Assembly (NCBI RefSeq): GCF_023008585.1
Contig: NZ_CP095390.1
Coordinates: forward strand, 2,356,001 to 2,420,000
Direction: 5' to 3'
DNA from: Natribaculum breve
Lineage (GTDB): Archaea > Halobacteriota > Halobacteria > Halobacteriales > Natrialbaceae
DNA length: 64,000 nucleotides
The notes below the pieces were generated by a model. It saw nothing but the letters and a program-made list of their open reading frames with translations. It searched no databases and was not told the DNA's origin. This document shows positions 50,171 to 59,189 of the stretch, piece by piece; position 1 is the stretch's first letter, and each line of letters begins with the position of its first letter. The translations under genes and the position numbers were made by a program.

Positions 50171-52123
50171 CTACTCGGCGTACATCTCCTCGACCCGGTC
50201 CTCGAAGCGGTCCATGATCACGCGTCGTTTCTTCTTCATCGTGGGCGTGAGCATGTCGTTTTCTTCGGTAAACTCGCGGGGAACGAGTCGGAACTTCTTG
50301 ATCTGCTCGTGTTTCTCGAACTGCTGGTTGATCCGGTCGACCTCCTCCTGGACGTACTCGATGACGCGCTCGTCCTCACAGAGCGCTTCGGAGTCGTCGG
50401 GGAGGTCGAGTCCCTCCTCGTCGGCCCACTCGCGGACGTGGTCCTCGTTCGGGACGAGCAACGCGCTGACGAACTTCTCGCCGTCGCCGACGACCAGACA
50501 CTGTTCGACGACCTCGCTGGCTGCGAACGCGTCCTCGATCGGCGCGGGGGCGACGTTCTTGCCGGTCGAGAGCACGAGGATCTGCTTTGCGCGCTCGCGG
50601 AACTCGACGTAGCCGTCCGGGCGCAGGTGGACGACGTCGCCGGTCCGGAACCACCGCTTGCCGTCCTCGTCTTCGGTGAACGCCTGCGCGGTCGCGTCGG
50701 GATCGTTCCAGTAGCCGTCGGTCACGTTCGGTCCGCGCACGAGCAGTTCACCGACCTCGCCGGGGTCGTCGAAGGCACTCTGGTCGACGACCCGCTCGTC
50801 GACTTTCAACTCGACGTCGACCACGGCCGGACCGATCGTGCCGATCTTCGGTTCTTCGGGCGGGTTTACCGTGATGACGGGTGCCGTCTCGGTGAGCCCG
50901 TACCCCTCGTAGATCGGCAGCCCGATCGCGTGATAGAGGGTACACAGCTCCGGCGAGAGGCTGCCGCCGCCGCTGATCAGGAGCTCGACGTTGTCGCCGA
51001 GTGCCTCCCTGACCTGCGAGAAGACGAGCCTGTCGGCGATCGCCCGTTTGGCCCGCAAGGCCGGTCCCGGCGAGTCGGTCTCCTGGTAGGTCCGGCCGAC
51101 GTCGGTCGCCCACTCGAAGATCCGCTGTTTCGTCGGCGACTCGCTGGCCTGCTCGCGGATGGCGTCGTAGATCTTCTCGTAGACTCGCGGAACGCTCGTC
51201 GCCGCGTTCGGTTCGACGGCGCTGAAGTCCTCCTGGAGCGTGTCCGGATTCTCGGCGTAGGCCACACACGCCCCGCTCGCGAACATCAGGAAGTGTCCCG
51301 CCGTCCGCTCGAAGACGTGCGCCAGCGGCAGGTACGAGACCGTCTGCGTCTGCTCGTCGATCGACGGCAGGTCCGGACGCTTGTCCGGCCGCGGTGCGAA
51401 TCGCTTGCGGATCTGGTTGACGTTCGCACGGAAGTTCCAGTGGGTCAACCGCACGCCCTTGGGCTGTCCCGTCGTCCCGCTCGTGTAGATCAGACTCGCC
51501 AGGTCGTCTAACTCGGGGTCGTCGACCCACGTCTGGTACGCCTCGAGGTCGAACGTCTCCGCCCCGCGCTCGTAGACGTCCGCCAGACTCAGCACGTCCT
51601 CGCGGTCGCCGTACCGCGAGAGGCGATCGATCGAAACGACGAACTCGAGGTCGAGGTCGTCGTCGACCTCGAGGACCGACTCGAGTACGTCCTCGTTCTC
51701 GACGACGACGGCCGTCGCCCCGGGATCGGAGAGCAGGTAGCGGACCTGATCCGGCGACGAACCCGTGTAGACGGTCGTCGCGACGGCACCCGCCGCGAGG
51801 AGCGCGAAGTCGGTCTGGGCCCACTCCATCCGGGTGTTCGAGAACACGCCGACGCGGTCGCCGGTCTCGACGCCGAGGTCGCGAAAGCCGGCCGCGAGGT
51901 TGCGGACGACGTCGCGCATCTCGGCGTAGGAGATGGACTGAAACTCCCCGCGCGGGGCTTCCGGAAGCACCGACTCGGTCAGCGACCGGTCGTAGACGCC
52001 GCCCTTGTACCGCTGTGCTGGCCGGTTCGCGTTCCGCTCGGCGCTCTCTTCGAACATCCGCCCGAGCGTGGTCTCCCCGATGACCTCGTCTGTGTACTCG
52101 CGTTCCGCGTCCCACCAGTTCAT
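50171..52123 (-). CDS. Long-chain fatty-acid--CoA ligase (AMP-dependent synthetase), paralogue 2
   Basis: A 650-residue paralogue of the downstream ligase. It shares long blocks such as NANRPAQRYKGGVYDR, LIYTSGTTGQPKGVRLTH, YEGYGLTETAPVITVNPPE and ILVLSTGKNVAPAPIED. Differences concentrate in the N-terminal 20 residues and around residues 390-430, which could alter acyl-chain preference. Tandem duplication followed by divergence is likely. A TTTTAT box is about 31 bases before the ATG. The genes are 207 bases apart, each with its own AT-rich upstream stretch, so they may be regulated separately. Confidence 0.9.
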   Translation of the reverse strand: MNWWDAEREYTDEVIGETTLGRMFEESAERNANRPAQRYKGGVYDRSLTESVLPEAPRGEFQSISYAEMRDVVRNLAAGFRDLGVETGDRVGVFSNTRMEWAQTDFALLAAGAVATTVYTGSSPDQVRYLLSDPGATAVVVENEDVLESVLEVDDDLDLEFVVSIDRLSRYGDREDVLSLADVYERGAETFDLEAYQTWVDDPELDDLASLIYTSGTTGQPKGVRLTHWNFRANVNQIRKRFAPRPDKRPDLPSIDEQTQTVSYLPLAHVFERTAGHFLMFASGACVAYAENPDTLQEDFSAVEPNAATSVPRVYEKIYDAIREQASESPTKQRIFEWATDVGRTYQETDSPGPALRAKRAIADRLVFSQVREALGDNVELLISGGGSLSPELCTLYHAIGLPIYEGYGLTETAPVITVNPPEEPKIGTIGPAVVDVELKVDERVVDQSAFDDPGEVGELLVRGPNVTDGYWNDPDATAQAFTEDEDGKRWFRTGDVVHLRPDGYVEFRERAKQILVLSTGKNVAPAPIEDAFAASEVVEQCLVVGDGEKFVSALLVPNEDHVREWADEEGLDLPDDSEALCEDERVIEYVQEEVDRINQQFEKHEQIKKFRLVPREFTEENDMLTPTMKKKRRVIMDRFEDRVEEMYAE

Positions 52124-52264
52124 ATCTCCCCGACAGCACCTCCCTCGAGATAAAAGGTGAGGGAACTCGTAACACGCGACACACCGTTTATTTCGCTCGA
52201 CACGCCGCGAGCGTTTCGACCCGCTCGAGCACGATCGGCGTCTGGCCCGCGTCGGCCAGCAGTA

Positions 52265-53188
52265 TCACTCCTCGCGCCAGTCTAAGTAGCCGAGGACGCC
52301 GCGGGTGTTCATCTTGCGCTCCTCGCGTGCCTTGCGCTCACCCCAGACGTCTCCCATCTGTGGGTGGTCGGCGAAGTACTCGATCACCGCCTCGTCGTCG
52401 CCGAGTTCCTCGCGTTTCGCCTCGACCGCCTCGACCCACTCGGTGAGGACGTCCTTGTACTCCTCGAGTGCCGCGGCCGCGTCGTCGCCCACCTCGCGGG
52501 GGCCGAAGTGGGTGTACAGGAGGACGTCCGGGTCGAGCGATTTCAGCGTCTCGACGTCCTCGAGACACCGGTCGAAGTTGAACTGCGAGGGCGGCGAGGT
52601 CTCGACGATCTCCTCGCGCGTGGGCACCCAGATGCCCGCCGCGTCGGCGACGAAGATCGCGTCGTTCGCGGGATCTTCGAACACGACGTGGTGGGGGGCG
52701 TGGCCCGGCGTCGCGTGGACCCGGAGTTCGTGGTCGCCGAGGTCGATCGCGTCGCCGTCCTCGAGTTCGACGATCCGCTCTTCGGGGATCGGTTTCGGCT
52801 CCGCGTAGAACTCCCACTGGTCGCCGACGGCCGCTTTCGTCCCCTCGACTAACCGTTCGGGGTCGACGAGGTGGGCCGCGCCGACTGCCGGCACGTAGAC
52901 GTCGGCGTTCGGGCAGGCGTCGGCGAGAAAGCCCGCGCCGCCGGCGTGGTCGAGGTGGATGTGCGAGACGGCGACGACCTCGAGTTCGTCGCGGTCGATG
53001 CCGACCTCCTCGAGTGCGTCGAGGACGTACTCGTAGTTCGTCCCGATCCCGGTCTCGACGACGGCGGGGCGCTCGCTGTCGAGGACGTAGGCCGCGCCGT
53101 ACTCGCTGGTGCCGTACATTCCGGTGTCGACGTAGTAGAGGTCCGAACAGTCGCCGCTCGTGACTTTTCGGACGTCGCCAGCTTCCAT
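52265..53188 (-). CDS. Metallo-beta-lactamase-fold hydrolase
   Basis: A 307-residue MBL protein. AVSHIHLDHAGGAGFLADAC carries HxHxDH, VHATPGHAPHHVVF the next His, FVADAAGIWVP the bridging Asp and LLYTHFGPREVG the last His. The N-terminal DLYYVDTGMYGTSEYGAAYV and the C-terminal helical part are typical of a group of archaeal and bacterial MBL hydrolases of unknown substrate. A TTATTTA-type box 28 bases upstream fixes the ATG and indicates a leaderless mRNA. It is divergent from the large regulator gene, 102 bases away. Confidence 0.85.
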   Translation of the reverse strand: MEAGDVRKVTSGDCSDLYYVDTGMYGTSEYGAAYVLDSERPAVVETGIGTNYEYVLDALEEVGIDRDELEVVAVSHIHLDHAGGAGFLADACPNADVYVPAVGAAHLVDPERLVEGTKAAVGDQWEFYAEPKPIPEERIVELEDGDAIDLGDHELRVHATPGHAPHHVVFEDPANDAIFVADAAGIWVPTREEIVETSPPSQFNFDRCLEDVETLKSLDPDVLLYTHFGPREVGDDAAAALEEYKDVLTEWVEAVEAKREELGDDEAVIEYFADHPQMGDVWGERKAREERKMNTRGVLGYLDWREE

Positions 53189-53212
53189 ACCCGAAACGCG
53201 AGTCCCGATGTG

Positions 53213-53219
53213 ATAAATA
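53213..53219 (-). promoter_or_regulatory. TATA-like box of the MBL gene at 52265
   Basis: TATTTAT on the minus strand is centred 28 bases before the ATG at 53188. Confidence 0.5.
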
Positions 53220-53290
53220 CTGTCGTCTGCGCGAGGTGCGCACGGAACGCGGCCGACAACGGTTTTGCCAGCGATCGAATAGGTAGATCG

Positions 53291-56074
53291 ATGCCTGCCA
53301 CCGGAGGTACGCCCGCGGTCGCCCTGGTCGGGGATCGCGACTGGACCGACGCGGTTCGGTCCGTGCTGTCCGCCGCCGATCGAGCGTTCGACCTCGTCGA
53401 GCGGTCGCCGAACGCGACCCTCGACGGCGACGTGCGCTGTCTCGTCTGCGACGCGTCGACGTCCGACGATCGCGGACTGTCCGTTCTCGAGCGGATCCGC
53501 GGGGAGCGCCCCGACCTCCCGATCGTCTTCGTCCCGCGCGACGGCGACGAGGCGCTCGCCGGAGCGGCCGTCGCGGCTGGGGCGACGGCCTACGTCCCCT
53601 TCGACGACCGCGAGTCGACGCTCGTCGATCGGATCGACGGTGCGATCGACCGGGGCGACCGCAAGCGCGAGCGACGCGAGCGAGCACGGTGGTTCGATGC
53701 GCTCGCCGCCGATTCGGAGACGTTCCTGTGGGTACTCGCGTCGGACGGGACGGTCGTCGAGACGAACGCGGCCGTTCGAGACCGATTCGGTCCGGTTCGC
53801 GGGCAGTTCGCGACGCTCGACTGCTGGAGCGGACCGGCCCGCGAGACCCTCGAGACCGCCCTCGAGCGCGCCCGCCACGAGGATCGCCTCGATCGGACGG
53901 TCACGGCCGCCGACGGCGAGACGACGCTGTCGCTGTCGTTCCGGCCGATCCTCGCGGACGGCGTCGACGGCGTCGTCGTCCGCGGCCGGGACGTCACCGA
54001 ACGGGCGCGACTCGAGTCCGAACTCCGTCGCTCGGAGGAACTCCACCGGGTCACGCTGAACAACATGACCGACACGGTGTTGCTCACTGACGACGACGGC
54101 GAGTTCACCTACGTCTGCCCGAACGTCCACTTCATCTTCGGCTACACGGCCGACGAGATCCACGAGATGGGGACGATCGACGCCTTGCTCGGCGACGACC
54201 TCTACGACGAGGCCGCCCTCGAATCGGAGGGCGTCCTCACGAACCTCGAGTGTACGGCGACCGACAGAGCCGGTCGCGAACACACGCTGCTGGTCAACGT
54301 CCGGGAGGTGTCGATCCAGGACGGGACGACGCTGTTTAGCTGTCGGGACGTGACGACGCGAAAACAGCGCGAGCGCGCGCTCACGTCGTTGCAGGACACC
54401 GCCCGCGAACTGCTGTACGCCGAGAGCAAAGGAGAGATCGCCGACCGCGTCGTCGACGACGCTGCGGACGTCCTCGACCTGCCGACGGCGGCGATCTACC
54501 TCTTCGACGCCGGGCGGAACGTCCTCCGGCCGACGGCGTACACCGAGTCGATGGCCACGTTCGACGGCCAGCCCGGCCCCCGGTGGCCCGGCGACGGGAG
54601 CGTGATCTCGACCACGTTCGTGAACAACGACGCCCGGACGTTCGACGACCTCAGCCGGTGGACGACCACCGCACACGAGGTCCGAAGCGCCGTCGTCGCG
54701 CCGCTTGGCGACCACGGCGTCTTCCTCGTCGGCTCGGAGACGGCAGACGAGATCGACGAGGTGACGGGCGAGGTCGCGGACCTGCTCGCCGCCACGGCGG
54801 AAGCCGCCCTCGATCGCGTCGAGCGGGAGTCGACGCTGCGCGAGCGCGACCGGGAACTGCAGCGACGGAACCGCCAGCTGACCGAACTCAACCGGATCAA
54901 CGAGGTCATCCGCGAGATCGGCCAGGACGTCGTCCAGGCCGACACGCGCGAGGAGATCGAACGAGCCGTCTGCGACCGGCTGACCGGCCCCGACCGGTTC
55001 GCGTTCGCCTGGATCGGCGAGGCGGACGTCGCCGTCGACCCGCGCGCGTGGGCCGGCGACGGAGAGGGCTACCTCGACGTGCTCGGCACCGACACGGCCG
55101 GGACCGACCCGGGCGAGCGGACGCTCGAGACGGGCGAACCGGCGGTCGTCGAGAACGTCGCGGACGGCCTGCGCGAGGAACCCTGGCGCTCGGAGGCGCT
55201 CACCCGCGGCTTCCAGTCTGCCGTGAGCGTGCCGCTGTCGTACGACGAGGTCGGGTACGGCGCGCTGACGGTGTACGCCGACCGGGCGGCGGCGTTCGAC
55301 GAGACGGCGCGATCCGTCCTCCGGGAACTCGGCGAGACGATCGCCTCGGGGATCAGTTCCGTCGAGCGGAAAAACGCCCTCATGGGCGGTCGAGTCGTCG
55401 AACTCACCTACGAGACGACCGACTCGAGCGACGTCTTCGTTCGGCTCGCGAGCGAACGGGCGTGTACGATCGAACTCGAGGGCGGGCTCCAGCGGGTGAC
55501 AGACGGCGTCCTCGCGTTCGCGACCGTCTCCGGCGGCGATCCGGATCGGGTAGTCGATCGCGCCGCCTCGTTCATGGCCGTCGAAGACGCACGGGTCGTC
55601 AACCGCGGCGAGAACGGCGGGTTGATTCGACTGCTGCTCTCGCGGCCGTTCGTCGCGACCCGCCTCGTCGAACACGGGGCGGTCGTCCGGAACCTCGTCG
55701 CGGATCCCGACGGCGCGACGATGACGATCCAGGTGCCGTCGTCGGTCGAGACGAACGCCGTCGACGACCTCGTCCGGACGACCTACGCGGACGCGACGCT
55801 CGTCTCCCGCCGGGAGCGCGGCGGCACGCCGACGACCCGGGACCGACTCGAGGACGACGTCCTCGGGTCGCTGACCGATCGGCAACTCGAGGTCGTCCGG
55901 ACGGCCTACCACGCCGGCTTTTTCGAGTCGCCGCGGGGACAGACCGGCGAGGAGGTGGCGTCCTCGCTCGGTATCTCGTCGACGGCGTTCTCGAACCACA
56001 CCCGGACGGTCCAGCGAAAACTGTTCTCGGTGCTGTTCGACGACGCCGCCGTCGCCCGGGGGGTTGAATACTGA
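53291..56074 (+). CDS. Bacterio-opsin-activator-type (HTH-10) regulator with receiver-like, PAS and GAF domains
   Basis: A 927-residue multi-domain sensor-regulator. In order: a receiver-like domain (1-120; VALVGDRDWTDAVRSV, LPIVFVPRDGDEALAGAAVAAGATAYV) that keeps the fold but shows no obvious full acidic pocket; a divergent PAS (about 140-235); a second PAS (about 245-355, LLTDDDGEFTYVCPNVHFIFGY); two GAF domains (about 370-510 and 540-690); a bacterio-opsin activator module; and a C-terminal HTH-10 (LTDRQLEVVRTAYHAGFFE, then SLGISSTAFSNHTRTVQRKL). Such proteins switch transcription in response to light, oxygen or redox. The target is not evident. A perfect hairpin overlaps the stop codon. 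Confidence 0.88.
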   Translation: MPATGGTPAVALVGDRDWTDAVRSVLSAADRAFDLVERSPNATLDGDVRCLVCDASTSDDRGLSVLERIRGERPDLPIVFVPRDGDEALAGAAVAAGATAYVPFDDRESTLVDRIDGAIDRGDRKRERRERARWFDALAADSETFLWVLASDGTVVETNAAVRDRFGPVRGQFATLDCWSGPARETLETALERARHEDRLDRTVTAADGETTLSLSFRPILADGVDGVVVRGRDVTERARLESELRRSEELHRVTLNNMTDTVLLTDDDGEFTYVCPNVHFIFGYTADEIHEMGTIDALLGDDLYDEAALESEGVLTNLECTATDRAGREHTLLVNVREVSIQDGTTLFSCRDVTTRKQRERALTSLQDTARELLYAESKGEIADRVVDDAADVLDLPTAAIYLFDAGRNVLRPTAYTESMATFDGQPGPRWPGDGSVISTTFVNNDARTFDDLSRWTTTAHEVRSAVVAPLGDHGVFLVGSETADEIDEVTGEVADLLAATAEAALDRVERESTLRERDRELQRRNRQLTELNRINEVIREIGQDVVQADTREEIERAVCDRLTGPDRFAFAWIGEADVAVDPRAWAGDGEGYLDVLGTDTAGTDPGERTLETGEPAVVENVADGLREEPWRSEALTRGFQSAVSVPLSYDEVGYGALTVYADRAAAFDETARSVLRELGETIASGISSVERKNALMGGRVVELTYETTDSSDVFVRLASERACTIELEGGLQRVTDGVLAFATVSGGDPDRVVDRAASFMAVEDARVVNRGENGGLIRLLLSRPFVATRLVEHGAVVRNLVADPDGATMTIQVPSSVETNAVDDLVRTTYADATLVSRRERGGTPTTRDRLEDDVLGSLTDRQLEVVRTAYHAGFFESPRGQTGEEVASSLGISSTAFSNHTRTVQRKLFSVLFDDAAVARGVEY

Positions 56075-56109
56075 ACCCACCCGGTCGGTTACGGGTGGCG
56101 TATTCAACC
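56062..56109 (+). terminator. Two-tier hairpin overlapping the regulator's stop codon
   Basis: GGTTGAATAC pairs with GTATTCAACC (10 of 10), enclosing a second stem CCACCCG/CGGGTGG. The TGA stop lies on the ascending arm. There is no T-run directly after it. It may act as a terminator, a 3'-end stabiliser or an operator for the following zinc-ribbon gene. Confidence 0.5.
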
Positions 56110-56181
56110 ACTGTCTTCTTTCGTTACCGTAGCAAAAATTGCCACACGGACCACCGACACCGCCGGTGGCCGGCCTGCACC

Positions 56182-56325
56182 ATGATGGACGCCGAATACG
56201 ACCCCAAGACGGAATCGACCTACGAGTGCCTCGACTGTGGAAATACGGTCCTTTCGACGACACACCCTGGCGAGTGTCCCGTCTGCGGCGCCACGTTCCG
56301 TAATCGGTCGATGCCACTCGAGTGA
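56182..56325 (+). CDS. Small rubrerythrin-like zinc-ribbon protein (47 residues)
   Basis: A tiny acidic protein with two CxxC knuckles: [20 protein letters not shown] and [17 protein letters not shown]. The pattern matches small haloarchaeal rubrerythrin-like ribbons (I recall DUF7129) that bind zinc or iron; function unknown. The ATG at [11 protein letters not shown] was chosen because the in-frame extension upstream is basic and covers the hairpin region. The stop is followed after one base by the ATG of the dehydrogenase gene, so the two are co-transcribed. Confidence 0.75.
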   Translation: MMDAEYDPKTESTYECLDCGNTVLSTTHPGECPVCGATFRNRSMPLE

Positions 56326-56326
56326 G

Positions 56327-57619
56327 ATGGCCCCGGACAGGTCGATCGCCACGAGGCGTGACGACGCCGGAAGCGAGGACGACGTTCTCTCGACGGCGCT
56401 CTCACAGCTTGAGCGAGCGAGCGCGCTCGTCGACGTCGACCCGACGACGCTCGAGCGACTCAGACACCCGTCTCGCGTCCACCGCGTGATGGTCCCCTTC
56501 GAGCGCGACGACGGGTCGGTCGAGATCGCCACCGCCTACCGCGCCCAGCACGACGGCGTTCGCGGCCCATTCAAAGGCGGCATGCGCTACCACCCCGGCG
56601 TCACCGAGGCGGAGTGCATCGGGCTGGCGATGTGGATGACCTGGAAGTGTGCGGTGATGGATCTGCCCTTCGGCGGGGCGAAAGGTGGCGTCGTCGTCAA
56701 CCCCAAGGCGTTGAGCGAGGCCGAGACCGAACGCCTCACGCGCCGGCTCGCACAGGAGCTTCGGACGGTCGTCGGTCCCGAACACGACATCCCCGCACCC
56801 GACATGGGGACCGGCAGCCAGGAGATGGCGTGGTTCATGGACGCCTACTCGATGCAGCAAGGCGAGACCACGCCCGGCGTCGTCACCGGCAAGCCACCGG
56901 TCATCGGCGGCTCCTACGGCCGGGAGGAAGCGCCCGGCCGTTCGGTCGCCATCGTCACGCGCGAGGCCCTCGACTTCTACGATCGATCGCTCGAGGGAGC
57001 CACCGTCGCCGTCCAGGGCTTTGGCTCCGTCGGAGCCAACGCCGCCCGACTGCTCGACGAGTGGGGAGCGGACGTCGTCGCCGTCAGCGACGTCACCGGC
57101 GGCGTCTACGACCCCGACGGCCTCGACGTCTCGGCGATCCCGACCCACCAGGAAGAACCGGAGGCCGTCACCCGACAGGACGCGGGCGACGAGATCTCCA
57201 ACGACGACCTGCTCACGCTCGACGTCGACGTGCTCGTCCCCGCGGCCGTCGGGAACGTCCTGACGGCCGACAACGCCGACGAGGTCCGCGCCGACCTCGT
57301 CGTCGAGGGGGCGAACGGCCCGACGACCGCCGGTGCCGACGAGATCCTCGACGAGCGCGACGTCCCCGTCGTCCCCGACATCATCGCCAACGCCGGCGGC
57401 GTCACCGTGAGCTACTTCGAGTGGCTCCAGGACATCAACCGCCGGTCGTGGTCGCTCGAGCGGGTCCGCGAGGAGCTCGAGACGGAGATGCTCGCCGCCT
57501 GGAACGACGTGGCACGGGAGGTCGACGGCGCAGACGACCTCACCTGGCGGGACGCGACGTACGTCGTCGCGCTCTCGCGACTCGCCGCGGCACACGACGC
57601 ACGCGGCCTCTGGCCCTGA
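56327..57619 (+). CDS. Glutamate dehydrogenase (Glu/Leu/Phe/Val dehydrogenase family)
   Basis: Interconverts glutamate and 2-oxoglutarate plus ammonia. The 430-residue protein has [33 protein letters not shown] with the catalytic lysine, and [15 protein letters not shown] with the catalytic aspartate. The Rossmann motif is [17 protein letters not shown], and the end is [21 protein letters not shown]. Cofactor choice (NAD or NADP) is not clear from the acidic residues after the glycine motif. It starts one base after the zinc-ribbon stop. With the fused Amt-PII protein at 2.5 kb it is one of two nitrogen-assimilation genes in this window. Confidence 0.93.
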   Translation: MAPDRSIATRRDDAGSEDDVLSTALSQLERASALVDVDPTTLERLRHPSRVHRVMVPFERDDGSVEIATAYRAQHDGVRGPFKGGMRYHPGVTEAECIGLAMWMTWKCAVMDLPFGGAKGGVVVNPKALSEAETERLTRRLAQELRTVVGPEHDIPAPDMGTGSQEMAWFMDAYSMQQGETTPGVVTGKPPVIGGSYGREEAPGRSVAIVTREALDFYDRSLEGATVAVQGFGSVGANAARLLDEWGADVVAVSDVTGGVYDPDGLDVSAIPTHQEEPEAVTRQDAGDEISNDDLLTLDVDVLVPAAVGNVLTADNADEVRADLVVEGANGPTTAGADEILDERDVPVVPDIIANAGGVTVSYFEWLQDINRRSWSLERVREELETEMLAAWNDVAREVDGADDLTWRDATYVVALSRLAAAHDARGLWP

Positions 57620-57719
57620 TCGCGGCTTCGAGTGGCGGACGTTCACACGACACGTCGTGTGCTCGTCTGGCACACTTCCGATACGGTTTTGCCGCGGCGC
57701 AAAGAACCGACGCGTACGA

Positions 57720-59099
57720 ATGCTCGACCGGACCTATCTACGCGAGCACCCCGAGGAGGTGCGCGAGGCCCTCGACAACCGAGGTGCCGACGTCGACCTC
57801 GAGGCGGTGCTCGACCTCGACGAACAGTGGCGCGAACTGAAAGCCCGCGGCGACGAACTGCGACACGAACGCAACGAGGTGAGCTCGCAGATCGGCCAGC
57901 TGAAACAGGAGGGCAAAGACGAGGCGGCCGAGGAAGCCATCGAGAAGTCGAGCGCGCTCAAGGCCGAGCTCGAGGAGGTCGAGGCGGAGGCGGGCGAACT
58001 CGAGGCCGAACTCGAGGCGGCGATGTACGAACTCCCGCAGGTGCCCCACGAGAGCGTCCCCGTCGGCGAGGACGAGTCGGACAACGTCGAACGTCGCCGC
58101 TGGGGCTTCGACGACCTGCGCGACCTGCCCGACGAGGTCGTCCCCCACTACGACCTCGGCGAGGACCTCGACGTCATCGACGAGGACCGCGGCGCGAAGA
58201 CCACGGGCGCGGGCTTTTACTTCCTCAAGGGCGACGGCGCACGGCTCGAGCACGCGCTGATCCAGTTCATGCTCGACGTCCACCGCGAGCAGGGGTACGT
58301 CGACGTCTTCCCGCCGGTGCCCGTCAAAAGCGAGTCGATGCGCGGCACCGGTCAACTCCCGAAGTTCGCCGACGACGCCTACCGGCTCGGCGGCAGTAAC
58401 GACGAGGACTACGAGGACGACGACCTCTGGCTCTGTCCGACCGCCGAGGTGCCGGTGACGAACATGTACGCCGACGAGATCCTCCTCGACGACGACCTGC
58501 CGCTGAAACACCAGGCGTACACGCCGAACTTCCGCCGCGAGGCCGGCGAACACGGCACCGAGACGCGCGGGATCGTCCGCGTCCACCAGTTCAACAAGGT
58601 CGAACTCGTCAACTTCGTCGAACCCGAGACCAGCTACGACCGCCTCGAGGGACTGCTCGAGGAAGCAGAGGAGGTCCTGCGCCGACTCGGACTCCCCTAC
58701 CGCATCCTCGAACTCTGCACCGGCGACCTCACCTTCGCGTCGGCGAAGACCTACGACATCGAGGTCTGGGCACCGGCCGACGACATGGCCGACGGCCCCG
58801 AGGAGGGCGGCCGCTGGCTCGAGGTCTCGAGCGCGTCGAACTTCGAGGAGTTCCAGGCTCGCCGCGCCGGCCTCCGGTACCGCCCGGAGCGCCACGAGTC
58901 GGCCGAGTACCTCCACACGCTCAACGCCTCGGGGCTGGCGCTGCCGCGCGTGATGGTGGCGATCCTCGAGTACTACCAGAACGACGACGGCACGGTCACG
59001 ATCCCAGAGGCGCTGCGCCCGTACATGGACGGCCAGGAGGTCGTCGAGGGCCACGAGAAGGTCGGCGAGAGCGCACTCGGCGCGGGCGAACGCGAGTAG
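57720..59099 (+). CDS. serS: Serine--tRNA ligase
   Basis: A class-II aminoacyl-tRNA synthetase of 459 residues that charges tRNA-Ser (and tRNA-Sec where present). The N-terminal long coiled-coil arm (about residues 28-105; DELRHERNEVSSQIGQLKQEG onward, extremely Glu/Ala-rich) contacts the tRNA variable arm. Motif 2 is FRREAGEHGTETRGIVRVHQF and motif 3 is GLALPRVMVAILEYYQ, with the serine pocket region TAEVPVTNMYADEIL. It is of the bacterial-like SerS type used by haloarchaea, not the rare methanogen type. The start MLDRTYLREHPEEVREAL is typical, with a T-rich promoter box about 30 bases upstream. Confidence 0.96.
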   Translation: MLDRTYLREHPEEVREALDNRGADVDLEAVLDLDEQWRELKARGDELRHERNEVSSQIGQLKQEGKDEAAEEAIEKSSALKAELEEVEAEAGELEAELEAAMYELPQVPHESVPVGEDESDNVERRRWGFDDLRDLPDEVVPHYDLGEDLDVIDEDRGAKTTGAGFYFLKGDGARLEHALIQFMLDVHREQGYVDVFPPVPVKSESMRGTGQLPKFADDAYRLGGSNDEDYEDDDLWLCPTAEVPVTNMYADEILLDDDLPLKHQAYTPNFRREAGEHGTETRGIVRVHQFNKVELVNFVEPETSYDRLEGLLEEAEEVLRRLGLPYRILELCTGDLTFASAKTYDIEVWAPADDMADGPEEGGRWLEVSSASNFEEFQARRAGLRYRPERHESAEYLHTLNASGLALPRVMVAILEYYQNDDGTVTIPEALRPYMDGQEVVEGHEKVGESALGAGERE

Positions 59100-59189
59100 C
59101 GTTTCGATGGGGGCGTCGCGGTCGACTCCCTGCGATACCCGTCGAAAACGGCCGACGAAGTTCGACGTCGTCGCCCCTCCGCAGCGTCG

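Noticed and set aside
52265..56317. Frame open for over 1300 codons on the minus strand
   Set aside because: Only its last 307 codons (the MBL protein) have motifs and acidic composition; the rest is the antisense of the HTH-10 regulator.
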